DNA of 38,719 nt from IMG/VR virus record IMGVR_UViG_3300032284_002779, positions 1-38,719 of that record; one strand, given 5' to 3'. This document shows positions 30,489 to 38,331 of this stretch, one piece after another. The position numbers and the translations under genes are program-made. The notes under the pieces are model-generated. The model was not told the origin of the DNA. It did not search any database and saw only the letters and a list, made by a program, of their open reading frames with translations. Numbering within the stretch: the stretch's first letter is position 1; each line of letters starts with the position of its first letter. Source of the DNA: a virus.

Positions 30489-32471
30489 ATGATTTCGCGC
30501 GACGATGCTGATCGGATGGTGACCGGGGAGATCCCGGCTCCAGGCAATGACGACAGGGTTCAGGGTCACCTGTTGTCCGTGAGGAACGACGGCCTGCATG
30601 AAACAAAGACGGCGTCGTCGCGCGTTTCGATTTCAGATCTGGAAGAGGGAGCCCGCCGCCTGACCCTGGCGCGCCAGCTGGTCGCCCTCATCGAGAGCGG
30701 CAGCACCCAGACCGCGGCAGCCGCCCGGCTGGAACTCTGCGGCGCCGCTGCCAGCCGCCTGCTGGCCCGCTGGCGCATGGGCGGCCGGACCGCAGCCGCG
30801 TTCGCGCCCGGACACTCCACCGGACGCCCCCGCGCCCTCGCCACCGCCGCGGCGGACCGCGCCGCGCTCGCCGCGCAATACCTGGTCACCAACCGCACCG
30901 CCACCGCCGGCAGCGCGCAGGAGGCCGCCCGCATGGTCCGCCGCAAAGGCTTGGTCTCGCCCGAGCTGATCGCCGAGATCAACCGCCGCGAACAGGCCGG
31001 ACTGCCCCTGCTGCCCGAGAGCCTCGCCGCCGAAATCATCGCCGCCCCCGCCGTGGTCCAGGCGCACCGCAACCCGACCGAAGCGGCGTATCAGTACATC
31101 AACACCGTCGGGACCATGCGCTGGATCACCGACCCGGTGACCGGACACGAACGCCTCGCGCGCGCCGGTGACGTTTGGGAAGCCGACGACGGCACGATCA
31201 ACCTGGTCGTCTGCATCCCTTGGGACGCCGTGGCCGGCTGCCCCGTCAGTGAGAGGTACGGCGTCAAAATCGGCCGCTTCCAATGGCTCCCGATGATCGA
31301 CGTCGGGACCAGCTACATCCTCGGCTACAGCTACACCGCCCGCCCGAAATCGAGCTACCGCGCCGAGGACGTCCTCGCCCTGATGCGCGCCATGTTCGCC
31401 GCCCACGGCGTGCCCAGGTGCCTCCGCTACGAGCGCGGCACGTGGGAAGCCAACCGCATTCAGTCGGCGATGGACCGCCTCGGCATCGCCCGGTGGACGG
31501 CGTATTCGCCCCACCAAAAGCTGATCGAAAACCTCTTCAACACCCTGTGGACCAAACTGTCCGACCTGCCCGGCCAAGTCGGCCGGTTCCGCGGTGAAGA
31601 GGAAGAGGCGAACCGCCTTTTGGAAAGCTGCCGCACCGGCGCCCAAGACCCGCGCAAGCATTTCCCGATGCTGTCGGACGTCCTGGCCGCGTTCGACCGC
31701 GTCATCGCCGAGAAAAACGCGACCCGGATCAGCTCCGACGTCTACGGCGACTGGATCCCGAGCGAACGCTGGGCCCTCCAACGCGACGAAGGCCGGTTGC
31801 AGCCGCTGCCCGAAGACGCCGCCTGGCTCTTCGCACCCTGCGTCAGGGAATTGACCGTCCGCAACGGCAACCTCTCGACGAAGGTCGCCGTCACCGACGA
31901 CTGGTCCGTCCAATTCGACTACCAAGGCGCGTTTCTGCCCCTGATCGACGGTGCCAAGGTCTCGCTCCACTTCGACCCGTTCGGACCCGACGCCACCGGC
32001 ACTGTGGTCCTACTGCAAGACCTACGCGACTTGCGCGCCGGCCAGGTGATGGGGCAGGTGACCCAAGTCAACAAAGTCGCCGCCTACGCCCGCCGCAGCC
32101 TCGGCTGGGGCGACGACATCGACCGCGGCAAACAGACCGCCCGCGACACCAAGAACAGCCTGCACCAAACGATCAAAGCCATCCTCCCCAACGGCCGCCC
32201 CTCGATCACGACCACGACGGTCCAGGACGGCCAAGGCAACGCCGTCCGCCTCAGCACCGGCGAGAGCGTGCCGGCCGTGCCGGCTGGGAACGCGGGCGTC
32301 CCGCCCGCCCCGTGCGCCCCGGCCGTGCCGGCCCAGCGCGCCTCCAGCGTCATCCCCGACGCCTCCGACCCCCTCGCGTTGGCCACCGGCGACGAATGGT
32401 CCCGCACCCGCGCCCGGTCGGCGCGCCTGGCCGCCGCCCGCAAGTCCTTGGCCGAAGAGATTTCAGTCTAG
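30489..32471 (+). CDS. Transposase, MuA-like (DDE-type)
   Basis: 660 residues. N-terminal region (about 50-100, ARRLTLARQLVALIESGSTQTAAAARLEL) is a helix-turn-helix as in transposase end-binding domains. The rve core begins near 225: DVWEADDG (Asp 233 or 234), MIDVGTSYILGYSY, VPRCLRYERGTWEAN (Glu 315 where Asp is expected) and HQKLIENLFNTLW (Glu 347, 32 residues later). A beta-barrel region follows (about 415-520), then a Lys/Arg-containing end. It cleaves the phage ends and joins them to target DNA. Residues 595-607 are encoded by a 39-bp REP-like repeat. The start is uncertain; no Shine-Dalgarno sequence is visible. Confidence 0.88.
   Translation: MISRDDADRMVTGEIPAPGNDDRVQGHLLSVRNDGLHETKTASSRVSISDLEEGARRLTLARQLVALIESGSTQTAAAARLELCGAAASRLLARWRMGGRTAAAFAPGHSTGRPRALATAAADRAALAAQYLVTNRTATAGSAQEAARMVRRKGLVSPELIAEINRREQAGLPLLPESLAAEIIAAPAVVQAHRNPTEAAYQYINTVGTMRWITDPVTGHERLARAGDVWEADDGTINLVVCIPWDAVAGCPVSERYGVKIGRFQWLPMIDVGTSYILGYSYTARPKSSYRAEDVLALMRAMFAAHGVPRCLRYERGTWEANRIQSAMDRLGIARWTAYSPHQKLIENLFNTLWTKLSDLPGQVGRFRGEEEEANRLLESCRTGAQDPRKHFPMLSDVLAAFDRVIAEKNATRISSDVYGDWIPSERWALQRDEGRLQPLPEDAAWLFAPCVRELTVRNGNLSTKVAVTDDWSVQFDYQGAFLPLIDGAKVSLHFDPFGPDATGTVVLLQDLRDLRAGQVMGQVTQVNKVAAYARRSLGWGDDIDRGKQTARDTKNSLHQTIKAILPNGRPSITTTTVQDGQGNAVRLSTGESVPAVPAGNAGVPPAPCAPAVPAQRASSVIPDASDPLALATGDEWSRTRARSARLAAARKSLAEEISV
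32271..32309. repeat. REP-like repeat, copy 2, in frame within the transposase gene
   Basis: Identical over 39 bases to 26932-26970. It encodes exactly 13 codons, PAVPAGNAGVPPA (residues 595-607). A partial CCGGCCGTGCCGG echo follows at 32319-32331. It falls in the low-complexity tail after the catalytic and beta-barrel parts. Confidence 0.85.
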
Positions 32472-32486
32472 CCACCTCACACCACC

Positions 32487-33575
32487 ATGAACAACGCCGC
32501 CACAGCACAACAAGAACCCGACAAAGTTGTCGGGATCCGCTTCGATGACCTCACGATCCAGCGCGAGGCCGAACACCTGCCCGAAGACCTCCGCGAGGAC
32601 TTCACCTGGCTAAAATGCTTCCTCCGCGAGGAATGCAGCCGCGACCTCGACGTATTTATGTTGCGGGCTCGGAAACTCAACATCCCCCACGATCGCACGA
32701 CGTGGTCCAAAATATTCCGCGGACGCTACAACCGAGACCAAGTCGGCCGCCCGCTGCCCAATCCGATTATCAGTGTCGAGTCTTTTAGGCAGCACGTCAC
32801 GGCCCTCCGTACCAATACAAGGGCCGAACAACTCCGGGGAAAAGTCCCCTTCTGTGATACATCGGTCGCCGTTGAAATCTTCGACTACTGCGATTTGAAA
32901 CGGTCACCGGATCGCGTGAATCGCTTCGGCATTATTGTAGGAGCGACCGGCAGCGGCAAAACCGCCGCATTTAAAGAATACGTCCGCCGCAACAATCACG
33001 GCGCCACGCGCTGGGTAGAAGCCCCATTCAATGGTTCCACCATTGATTTAGTAACCTCCTTGGCCGTGTCCGGCGGCTACGGAGCACAAAACCCGTTCGA
33101 GAAAAAGCGCCGCTTCCTCGTAGATTCCCTCGATGAAAGCAAATTGCTCATCATCGATAACGCGCAGGACTTGTACAAAATCCAGGCGAACGATCAACCC
33201 GCCTTCACCTTCCTGCGCACGCTCCAAGACACCACCGGCTGCGCGATCGTGTTGTCGATCACCCCGATCTTCGAACAACGCCTCCGGGTGGAAATGATCC
33301 GCGGCTACTGGGAACAGTTCGAAGGCCGTAGCGGCGGACGGCGCAACTGGCTGCGCCTCCCCGAATACCCGCCCGATGACGACTGCGTGATGATCGCCAA
33401 AACGTTCGGCGTCGTCGACGCCGGCAAGTACCGCAAGGAGTTGGCCAGCATCGCCCGCGAGCCCGGCCGCATCCGGTACTACTTCGAAGTGCTCCAAACG
33501 GCCAAGCAACTGGCCAGCGCCGGCAAAACCGACCTGACGATCGACGTCGTCCGCGACGCCATCGGCGAGGAATAA
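32487..33575 (+). CDS. Transposition ATPase, MuB-like AAA+ protein
   Basis: 362 residues. Walker A GATGSGKT (152-159) and Walker B LLIIDNAQDL (220-229) are clear. SITPIFEQRLR is close to the sensor 1 region. Residues 30-80 form an N-terminal DNA-binding region (LREDFTWLKCFLREECSRDLDVFMLRARKLNIPHDRTTW), as in MuB and related phage ATPases. It delivers target DNA to the transposase and protects the phage from self-insertion. Immediately downstream of A. Base composition is lower in G/C than neighbours (30 of 60 in 32761-32820), which may reflect separate history. Confidence 0.88.
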   Translation: MNNAATAQQEPDKVVGIRFDDLTIQREAEHLPEDLREDFTWLKCFLREECSRDLDVFMLRARKLNIPHDRTTWSKIFRGRYNRDQVGRPLPNPIISVESFRQHVTALRTNTRAEQLRGKVPFCDTSVAVEIFDYCDLKRSPDRVNRFGIIVGATGSGKTAAFKEYVRRNNHGATRWVEAPFNGSTIDLVTSLAVSGGYGAQNPFEKKRRFLVDSLDESKLLIIDNAQDLYKIQANDQPAFTFLRTLQDTTGCAIVLSITPIFEQRLRVEMIRGYWEQFEGRSGGRRNWLRLPEYPPDDDCVMIAKTFGVVDAGKYRKELASIAREPGRIRYYFEVLQTAKQLASAGKTDLTIDVVRDAIGEE

Positions 33576-33579
33576 TCCC

Positions 33580-33888
33580 ATGACACTCTCCCAGTCCCCA
33601 AACCCGGCCCCTAAGCCCGTTCCGGGCGCGGCGGTATCCCCTACCCAGCCGTCGGGGCCGGGCCTCAACTTTGACGACCAGGACGCGCCCATGCCCGTGC
33701 CCGCGAATGCCCTGCGCGGCCTCTTCTGGTGCATCGTCATCGACCTCGGCCTCGCCGGGGTGATCTGGGCCCTGATCGTCGCCTGGCACTACCTGCCGCA
33801 GATCTGCTCCCTGCTATTCGCCTGCCTCGGCTGGGGCCCGGCCATCGCCGCCCCGCTGCTCATCGACAACGAAACCCGCCACATCTAA
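33580..33888 (+). CDS. Small membrane protein, unknown
   Basis: 102 residues. The first 40 are Pro-rich and disordered-looking. Then a hydrophobic region of about 55 residues (ALRGLFWCIVIDLGLAGVIWALIVAWHYLPQICSLLFACLGWGPAIAAPLLI, read as two membrane helices). Four bases after the B gene and four before Gam. No family recognised. The location suggests early expression and perhaps membrane-linked host control. Confidence 0.6.
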   Translation: MTLSQSPNPAPKPVPGAAVSPTQPSGPGLNFDDQDAPMPVPANALRGLFWCIVIDLGLAGVIWALIVAWHYLPQICSLLFACLGWGPAIAAPLLIDNETRHI

Positions 33889-33892
33889 CGCC

Positions 33893-34438
33893 ATGATCAA
33901 CACCACCGACGCCCCCACGGGCCCCGTCACCCTCGTCGAGATCGAGCGCGCCGCGCGCGACTACGCCGACCGACGCGAACACCTCCTCGGCCACGCCCAA
34001 GTCGTGCGCGAGCACCTTGAAGCCGAACGCCGCAAAGCCGTTCCCAGCGTCACCGACCTGACCCGCCGCTGCGCCGAGGCTCAGCAACGCCTGCACAACC
34101 TCATCCTGCGCGCCGCGCACCTGTTCGAGAAGCCGCGCACCCTGATCCTGGCTGGCGTCCGCGTCGGATTCCGCGTCGTCCCCGGCAAAAGCACCGTCGC
34201 CGACGACGCCGTCGGACGCCTCCGCGCCCAGCTGGGCGCCGACGCCGAAAAATACATCCGCAAGACCGAAGAGATCGACCTTGCCGCCGCCAAACAACTG
34301 CCCGCCGCCCTCCTGGCCCGCTGCGGCATCACCGTCGCCCCGTCCACCGACGCCGTCGTCATCACCGCCGGCCCCTCGGATCTCGAGAAATACGCCGCCG
34401 CCCTCCTGAACGACCAAACCGGCAACGCCGCCTCTTAA
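33893..34438 (+). CDS. Host-nuclease inhibitor, Gam-like
   Basis: 181 residues. N-terminal amphipathic helices (TLVEIERAARDYADRREHLLGHAQVVREHLEAERRKAVP) then a helix pair, and the family's beta block with RTLILAGVRVGFRVVP, corresponding to K-T-x-x-x-x-G-x-V-x-F in Mu Gam. A C-terminal part of about 60 residues continues with IDLAAAKQLPAALLARCGI, also seen in this family. Gam dimers bind DNA ends and shield them from RecBCD-type nucleases. It lies two genes after B, as in Mu. Confidence 0.8.
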   Translation: MINTTDAPTGPVTLVEIERAARDYADRREHLLGHAQVVREHLEAERRKAVPSVTDLTRRCAEAQQRLHNLILRAAHLFEKPRTLILAGVRVGFRVVPGKSTVADDAVGRLRAQLGADAEKYIRKTEEIDLAAAKQLPAALLARCGITVAPSTDAVVITAGPSDLEKYAAALLNDQTGNAAS

Positions 34439-34439
34439 C

Positions 34440-34464
34440 CTGGGAACGCGGGCGTCCCGCCCGC
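34440..34464. repeat. REP-like repeat, copy 3 (25 bp)
   Basis: Shares CTGGGAACGCGGGCG-TCC-CGCCCGC with copies 1 and 2 and begins two bases after the Gam stop. Contains the same 7-bp stem. The 5' part of the repeat is missing. Confidence 0.8.
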
Positions 34465-34474
34465 ATCCACTACG

Positions 34475-34669
34475 ATGAACCAAGCCCTTCAAAACATCGT
34501 CGAAATCCGTCGATTCCTCTCAAGCGCCGAATTCGCGATCGAAAACGCGGATGCCGTCGCCGCCGAGTGCGCCCTTGAACTCGCGAGCCACTACTTCCGC
34601 GACGCCCGAAATGAAGTTCGCGTTGCCGCCCGAAAGGCCCTCCGGGAACGCAATCGTGCCGCCCGCTGA
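34475..34669 (+). CDS. Small early protein, unknown
   Basis: 64 residues, acidic N-terminal half and basic C-terminal half (ARNEVRVAARKALRERNRAAR). Entirely helical in appearance. Starts 10 bases after the REP copy. No family recognised. Confidence 0.55.
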   Translation: MNQALQNIVEIRRFLSSAEFAIENADAVAAECALELASHYFRDARNEVRVAARKALRERNRAAR

Positions 34670-34680
34670 AAGCCATTCCT

Positions 34681-35103
34681 ATGACCCTCGCCGAATCCTG
34701 CCTCGCCCTCCACGCCGCATTCGTCCACGCGACCGGCGTCAAACTGCCCTACGGCTCCGCCTGGGAATTCGCCTGGGCCGACCTGCAACGCCAGCTGCGC
34801 GATCAATTCGGCGTCGAGACCGTCACGCCCCAGGACATCCGCGACGTCGTCGCCCACCGGCGCGCCCACCGCATGCCCGCAACGCTGCGCATCGGCTATT
34901 TCGTCAACCGGCCCGACGAATTCGCGTCAGACTTGGCCGAAGCCCACGCCCGCAACCGCGTGCCGCGCCCCGATCCTGCCCGCGCCGACATCCTGCGCGC
35001 CACCGGCCGCCCCGCCGCCCCCGAACCGCCCGAAGCTCGCCCGGCCGCGAACATCGTCCAACGCCTCGGCGACCTGCAAAAATCCCTCAAAGGACAACCG
35101 TGA
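34681..35103 (+). CDS. Early protein, unknown
   Basis: 140 residues. N-terminal 85 residues look globular (AFVHATGVKLPYGSAWEFAWADLQRQLRDQFGVETVTPQDIRDVVAHRRAHRMP), with two Trp. The rest is Pro/Ala-rich and ends in a helix (RLGDLQKSLKGQP). It reads like a small phage replication-arm protein, but I recognise no family. The stop overlaps the next GTG start. Confidence 0.6.
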   Translation: MTLAESCLALHAAFVHATGVKLPYGSAWEFAWADLQRQLRDQFGVETVTPQDIRDVVAHRRAHRMPATLRIGYFVNRPDEFASDLAEAHARNRVPRPDPARADILRATGRPAAPEPPEARPAANIVQRLGDLQKSLKGQP

Positions 35104-35324
35104 CCGCGATCCCATCCACCTGCCTGGATCCATGGACGTCCCACGGCATTAGGGACATGAACGCACGGCCGATCATTCCCGCGCGGGCGGCCCAGATTCC
35201 CGCCGGCTTTTTTGTGGTTGGAAGCTGCGCCTACAACCCGTTCTACGACCAGCCGCCCGGCGTTAAGACCGAATCCCCGGCCTCGCGCGCATGGCGCCTC
35301 GAAAAGAAAAGGAAAAAGCCATGA
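35100..35324 (+). CDS. Small early protein, GTG start, unknown
   Basis: 74 residues from GTG 35100 (GTGA overlap with the upstream stop). Contains NPFYDQPPGVK and a basic C-terminus (RLEKKRKKP). The end overlaps the next ATG (ATGA), and the run AAAGGAAAAAG before that ATG provides its ribosome binding site. No family recognised. Earlier in-frame ATGs are only an extension over the previous gene. Confidence 0.55.
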   Translation: MTAIPSTCLDPWTSHGIRDMNARPIIPARAAQIPAGFFVVGSCAYNPFYDQPPGVKTESPASRAWRLEKKRKKP

Positions 35325-35893
35325 CCACCCGCCAACTTCACGCCCTCTATTTTCCCGCCTGGGCCCGCGCCCTGAAGGCCAACTGGCGCACCGACCGCGG
35401 CTGCGCCGTGCCCGCCGACGGACGCCGCACCTCCGACACCCTCGTCCAAGTCGAAGAAGCCGCCGTTGCCGCCGCACGCCGCCTGATGCGCGCCCCGAAA
35501 ATCGAAGACCTGCGCCACGCCTGCCACGTCGTCGCCATCGGACGCGACAAATCCAGCAAAGACCTCAACAACGCCGAACTCGATCGCGTCCTCGCCGTCC
35601 TGCGCATCCTCGCCGATCCCGACGACCTCTCGGCCGTGATCGCCCGAGACAACCCCGAGACCGACGCCCGCCGCCGCTACGAATGGGCCATCGCCCACAG
35701 CGGACACCCCGAAGCCTACATCCGCACCATCGCCGGCACGAAATTCGGCTCAGGCAACTGGAAAGCCCTCCCCATGCCCCAACTGAAAATGCTCTCCATG
35801 ACCCTGAAAAACCGCCGCCCCGTCACCGACCTCCCCGCCGCCCCCGCCCCCGCCCGCACCCTCGAACCCGAAACCGCCAACTGCCCGTTCTGA
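35321..35893 (+). CDS. Early protein, weakly GemA-like, unknown
   Basis: 190 residues from ATG 35321; an in-frame ATG at 35291 would only add a Lys-rich leader. The middle part (RHACHVVAIGRDKSSKDLNNAELDRVLAVLRILADP) resembles the S-x-x-L-x-x-x-E-L-x-x-x-L pattern of GemA/DUF1018 proteins or of phage recombination accessory proteins. The C-terminal 30 residues are Pro-rich. The likeness is weak, so function is left open. It ends with TGATG, coupling to the next gene. Confidence 0.6.
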   Translation: MTTRQLHALYFPAWARALKANWRTDRGCAVPADGRRTSDTLVQVEEAAVAAARRLMRAPKIEDLRHACHVVAIGRDKSSKDLNNAELDRVLAVLRILADPDDLSAVIARDNPETDARRRYEWAIAHSGHPEAYIRTIAGTKFGSGNWKALPMPQLKMLSMTLKNRRPVTDLPAAPAPARTLEPETANCPF

Positions 35894-36123
35894 TGAGCAA
35901 ATCCACTACTCCCGTCAAAATCGGCTACCGCGCCGAACTCACCCAGGACGACGGCGGCGCCTGGCGCCTCTTCGTGATGCGCCTCGGCAATTACGAGCGC
36001 CTCAAACTCGACCGCTTCGTCCTCCACGAACGCACCCAGCGCACCTATGCGAGCGCGGGCGACGCCGTCATCAGCCTGCGCCACCTGCTCAACAGCCTGC
36101 CCGAAGGCGTGAAGGCGAAATGA
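35893..36123 (+). CDS. Small early protein, unknown
   Basis: 76 residues from ATG 35893 (TGATG coupling). A beta-rich start (VKIGYRAELTQDDGGAWRLFVMRLGNYERLKLDRFVLHE) and a C-terminal helix (AVISLRHLLNSLPEG). No family recognised. Its stop overlaps the next start (ATGA). Confidence 0.6.
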   Translation: MSKSTTPVKIGYRAELTQDDGGAWRLFVMRLGNYERLKLDRFVLHERTQRTYASAGDAVISLRHLLNSLPEGVKAK

Positions 36124-36470
36124 TCTCGCCCCGCCAGCTCGATCTGATTGCTCCGCCGGCCCCGCCGGTCGCCGAGCATGAGATCGCCTGGCTGCTGCGC
36201 CACCTCGACGGACGCGACTGGATGACCGCCGACGAAATCCTGCGCGAAGTCGGCCAACCCCAGACCGACGCCGGCAAACGCCGCCTGCGCCTCCTGGCCG
36301 CCGGCAGCTCCGGCCGCATCGCCGGAGGCCAACGCGGCTACAAACTCGTCCGCCAAATGACCGGCGAAGAATACCACCACTACCGCAACTGGATGAGCAG
36401 CCAGGCCAATGAAATGCTTCGCCGCATCCGCGAATCCGACCGCATCTTCTACGCCCGCCCCGCCGTCTGA
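36120..36470 (+). CDS. Winged-helix-like early protein
   Basis: 116 residues. Residues 18-80 look like a winged helix: HEIAWLLRHLDGRDWMTADEILREVGQ, then RRLRLLAAGSSGRIAGGQRGYKLVRQMT, with a basic wing strand (GGQRGYKLV). It fits small DNA-binding proteins in phage early arms that control replication or late genes. A C-terminal helix with RRIRESDRIFYARP follows. It could be the link from early to late expression, which is inference. Confidence 0.65.
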   Translation: MISPRQLDLIAPPAPPVAEHEIAWLLRHLDGRDWMTADEILREVGQPQTDAGKRRLRLLAAGSSGRIAGGQRGYKLVRQMTGEEYHHYRNWMSSQANEMLRRIRESDRIFYARPAV

Positions 36471-36472
36471 CC

Positions 36473-38074
36473 GTGCAATTCATCTCGCCCCAGCCCTTCA
36501 CCCAAGCCGTCGCCAAGCTGACGTCCCGCCAGATCGTGACCTCGGGCATGGACAGCGCCGCTTGGTCGCGCGTCCCGGCCGCCCTGCGTGAGACCGCTTT
36601 TTTCAGCAGCAAGATCCAAGACGCCCGCTTCCTCCAAGAGACCAAGAACCTGATCGAAGATTTCCTGACCGGCGCCCGCGAGACCATCCAACTGCCCAAC
36701 GGCAAAACCACCACCCGACTGAAAGTCGGCAGCCGCGCCGCGTTCGTCCAACAAGCCCGCGAATTCGCCATCGCCCGCGGCCTCGGCCCCGTCATCGCCG
36801 ACGACAAAGGCACGCTGAAAGACATCACCAGCGAGAAACGCCTCGCCCTGATCTTCAAAATCCAGACCGAATCGGCGAACGCCTACGGCGACTGGCAGCA
36901 AGGCATGTCGCCCGCCGTCCTCAACGCCTACCCCGCTTGGGAATTCTACCGCGCCGAAGAGGTCAAGGAACCCCGTTACCTCCATAAGCTCAACGAAGGC
37001 CGCATCGAGCTAAAAACCAACCTCGGATTCTGGGGCGCGATGAACAGCCCGAACATCGGCGGATTCAACGTCCCTTGGGGCCCCTGGGGCTTCGGCTCCG
37101 GAATGTGGACCCGCGACGTCGACCGCGCTCGCGCCGAACAGCTCAACCTGCTGACCCCTTCCACCGTCCTAAAGCCCGCCCACGAAGACCTCGCCGCCCA
37201 CCAAGCCGCCGGCATCGCCACCCTCGATCCCGAGACCCGCGCCTGGCTGAAATCCCAACTCGGCGACCAAGTCGAATTCGACGGCGACACCGCCCGCTGG
37301 CGCTCGCCCCAGGTGCTGCCGCCGAACCCCGGCCGCGCCCCGGCCGTTGTCCCGCCGCCGCCCAGCCCCGAGCCTGCACCGACCCGGCGGACCGACTACA
37401 AAGCCGTCCTGGACAACCTGGCAACCCTCCGGCAAGACCCGGCCGCAGATCTGGACGCCCTCCACGAAGCCGCCCTGAAGGCGATTGAGGTTCCCGAAGC
37501 CCAGCGCGCCGCGCTGCCGCTCAAAATGGAGACCTCGGATCCCGCCGTCCAATCGGTGGCAAAGGTTGCCGCCCGCACCCTTCAGCGCCTCGTGCGCCCC
37601 GACCTGGTCGGCAACCTCCAGATGCGCGTCCGCTCATTGCGTGGCGACGACCGCGCCTTCTATAGCGACAGCGAGCGCACGATCAATCTTTCCCCCAACG
37701 GCCCCCTTTCCACGGCTTGCCATGAGATGATCCATGGCGTCGAAATGCAAAACGGACTGTTCGCCAAAGCCGCCGCGTTCCTGGTCGCGCGCGGACGTGG
37801 CGAACGCCCGCAAAAGCTCAGCAAGCTGACGAGGATCAATCGCTATCGCCCCAACGAAATTGCCTTCCAGGACAAATGGGAAGAAAAGGGTGGGCGCGTC
37901 TACTCCGGAAAACTCTACAGCACCGACCCATCCCGGCCCGACGACCCGAGCCACGTTTTCGCCACCGAGATCCTGACCATGGGCTTCGAGCGCTTGATCG
38001 AGGACGCCGTTAAATTCTGGACCACCGATCCCGAATACTGCTCGTTTGTAATCGAGACCCTTTGCCTCCTATGA
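36473..38074 (+). CDS. MuF-like head protein fused to zinc-metallopeptidase-like domain
   Basis: 533 residues from GTG 36473, two bases after the preceding stop. Residues 10-230 fit the MuF (phage minor head) family: EKRLALIFKIQTESANAYGDW, AWEFYRAEEVKEPRYLH, and FWGAMNSPNIGGFNVPWGPWGFGSGM. A Pro-rich linker (281-304) follows. Residues about 345-533 carry an HExxH zinc site (HEMIH, 417-421) with a candidate third ligand Glu 499 in ATEILTMG and a C-terminal helix. Mu gpF enters the virion, so the peptidase could be packaged and delivered. It is the second-last gene of the early arm, far from the head genes. Protease targets are unknown. Confidence 0.75.
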   Translation: MQFISPQPFTQAVAKLTSRQIVTSGMDSAAWSRVPAALRETAFFSSKIQDARFLQETKNLIEDFLTGARETIQLPNGKTTTRLKVGSRAAFVQQAREFAIARGLGPVIADDKGTLKDITSEKRLALIFKIQTESANAYGDWQQGMSPAVLNAYPAWEFYRAEEVKEPRYLHKLNEGRIELKTNLGFWGAMNSPNIGGFNVPWGPWGFGSGMWTRDVDRARAEQLNLLTPSTVLKPAHEDLAAHQAAGIATLDPETRAWLKSQLGDQVEFDGDTARWRSPQVLPPNPGRAPAVVPPPPSPEPAPTRRTDYKAVLDNLATLRQDPAADLDALHEAALKAIEVPEAQRAALPLKMETSDPAVQSVAKVAARTLQRLVRPDLVGNLQMRVRSLRGDDRAFYSDSERTINLSPNGPLSTACHEMIHGVEMQNGLFAKAAAFLVARGRGERPQKLSKLTRINRYRPNEIAFQDKWEEKGGRVYSGKLYSTDPSRPDDPSHVFATEILTMGFERLIEDAVKFWTTDPEYCSFVIETLCLL

Positions 38075-38331
38075 ACCTCGGAACCCTCATCGCCGAAATC
38101 GACGGATCCCAATTCCTCTTCGACGGGAATCACTGGACCGGCCCCGACGCCCAGCTGGTCGCCCGCCTGGACGCCTGGACAAAACGGACGCCCAAAACCC
38201 ACGGCACCATCCGCGAGATCGGCCAGGAAGTGCTGTGGGAACTCAACCGCTTTGGTCGCCGGTGGGAGATCCTTTCCGTCGACGTACCGGAAAAGATCCC
38301 TGCCGAGCTGCCTCCGGGCGACATCGACTGA
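38071..38331 (+). CDS. Small protein coupled to the MuF-zincin gene
   Basis: 86 residues from ATG 38071 (overlapping the stop of the fusion gene as ATGA). Acidic overall, with a beta-like start (LIAEIDGSQFLFDGNHWTGPDAQ) and a closing segment (EILSVDVPEKIPAELPPGD). No signal or membrane segment. No family recognised. The tight coupling to a metallopeptidase-like gene makes it a candidate partner or inhibitor. It is the last gene before the right end. Confidence 0.6.
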   Translation: MNLGTLIAEIDGSQFLFDGNHWTGPDAQLVARLDAWTKRTPKTHGTIREIGQEVLWELNRFGRRWEILSVDVPEKIPAELPPGDID

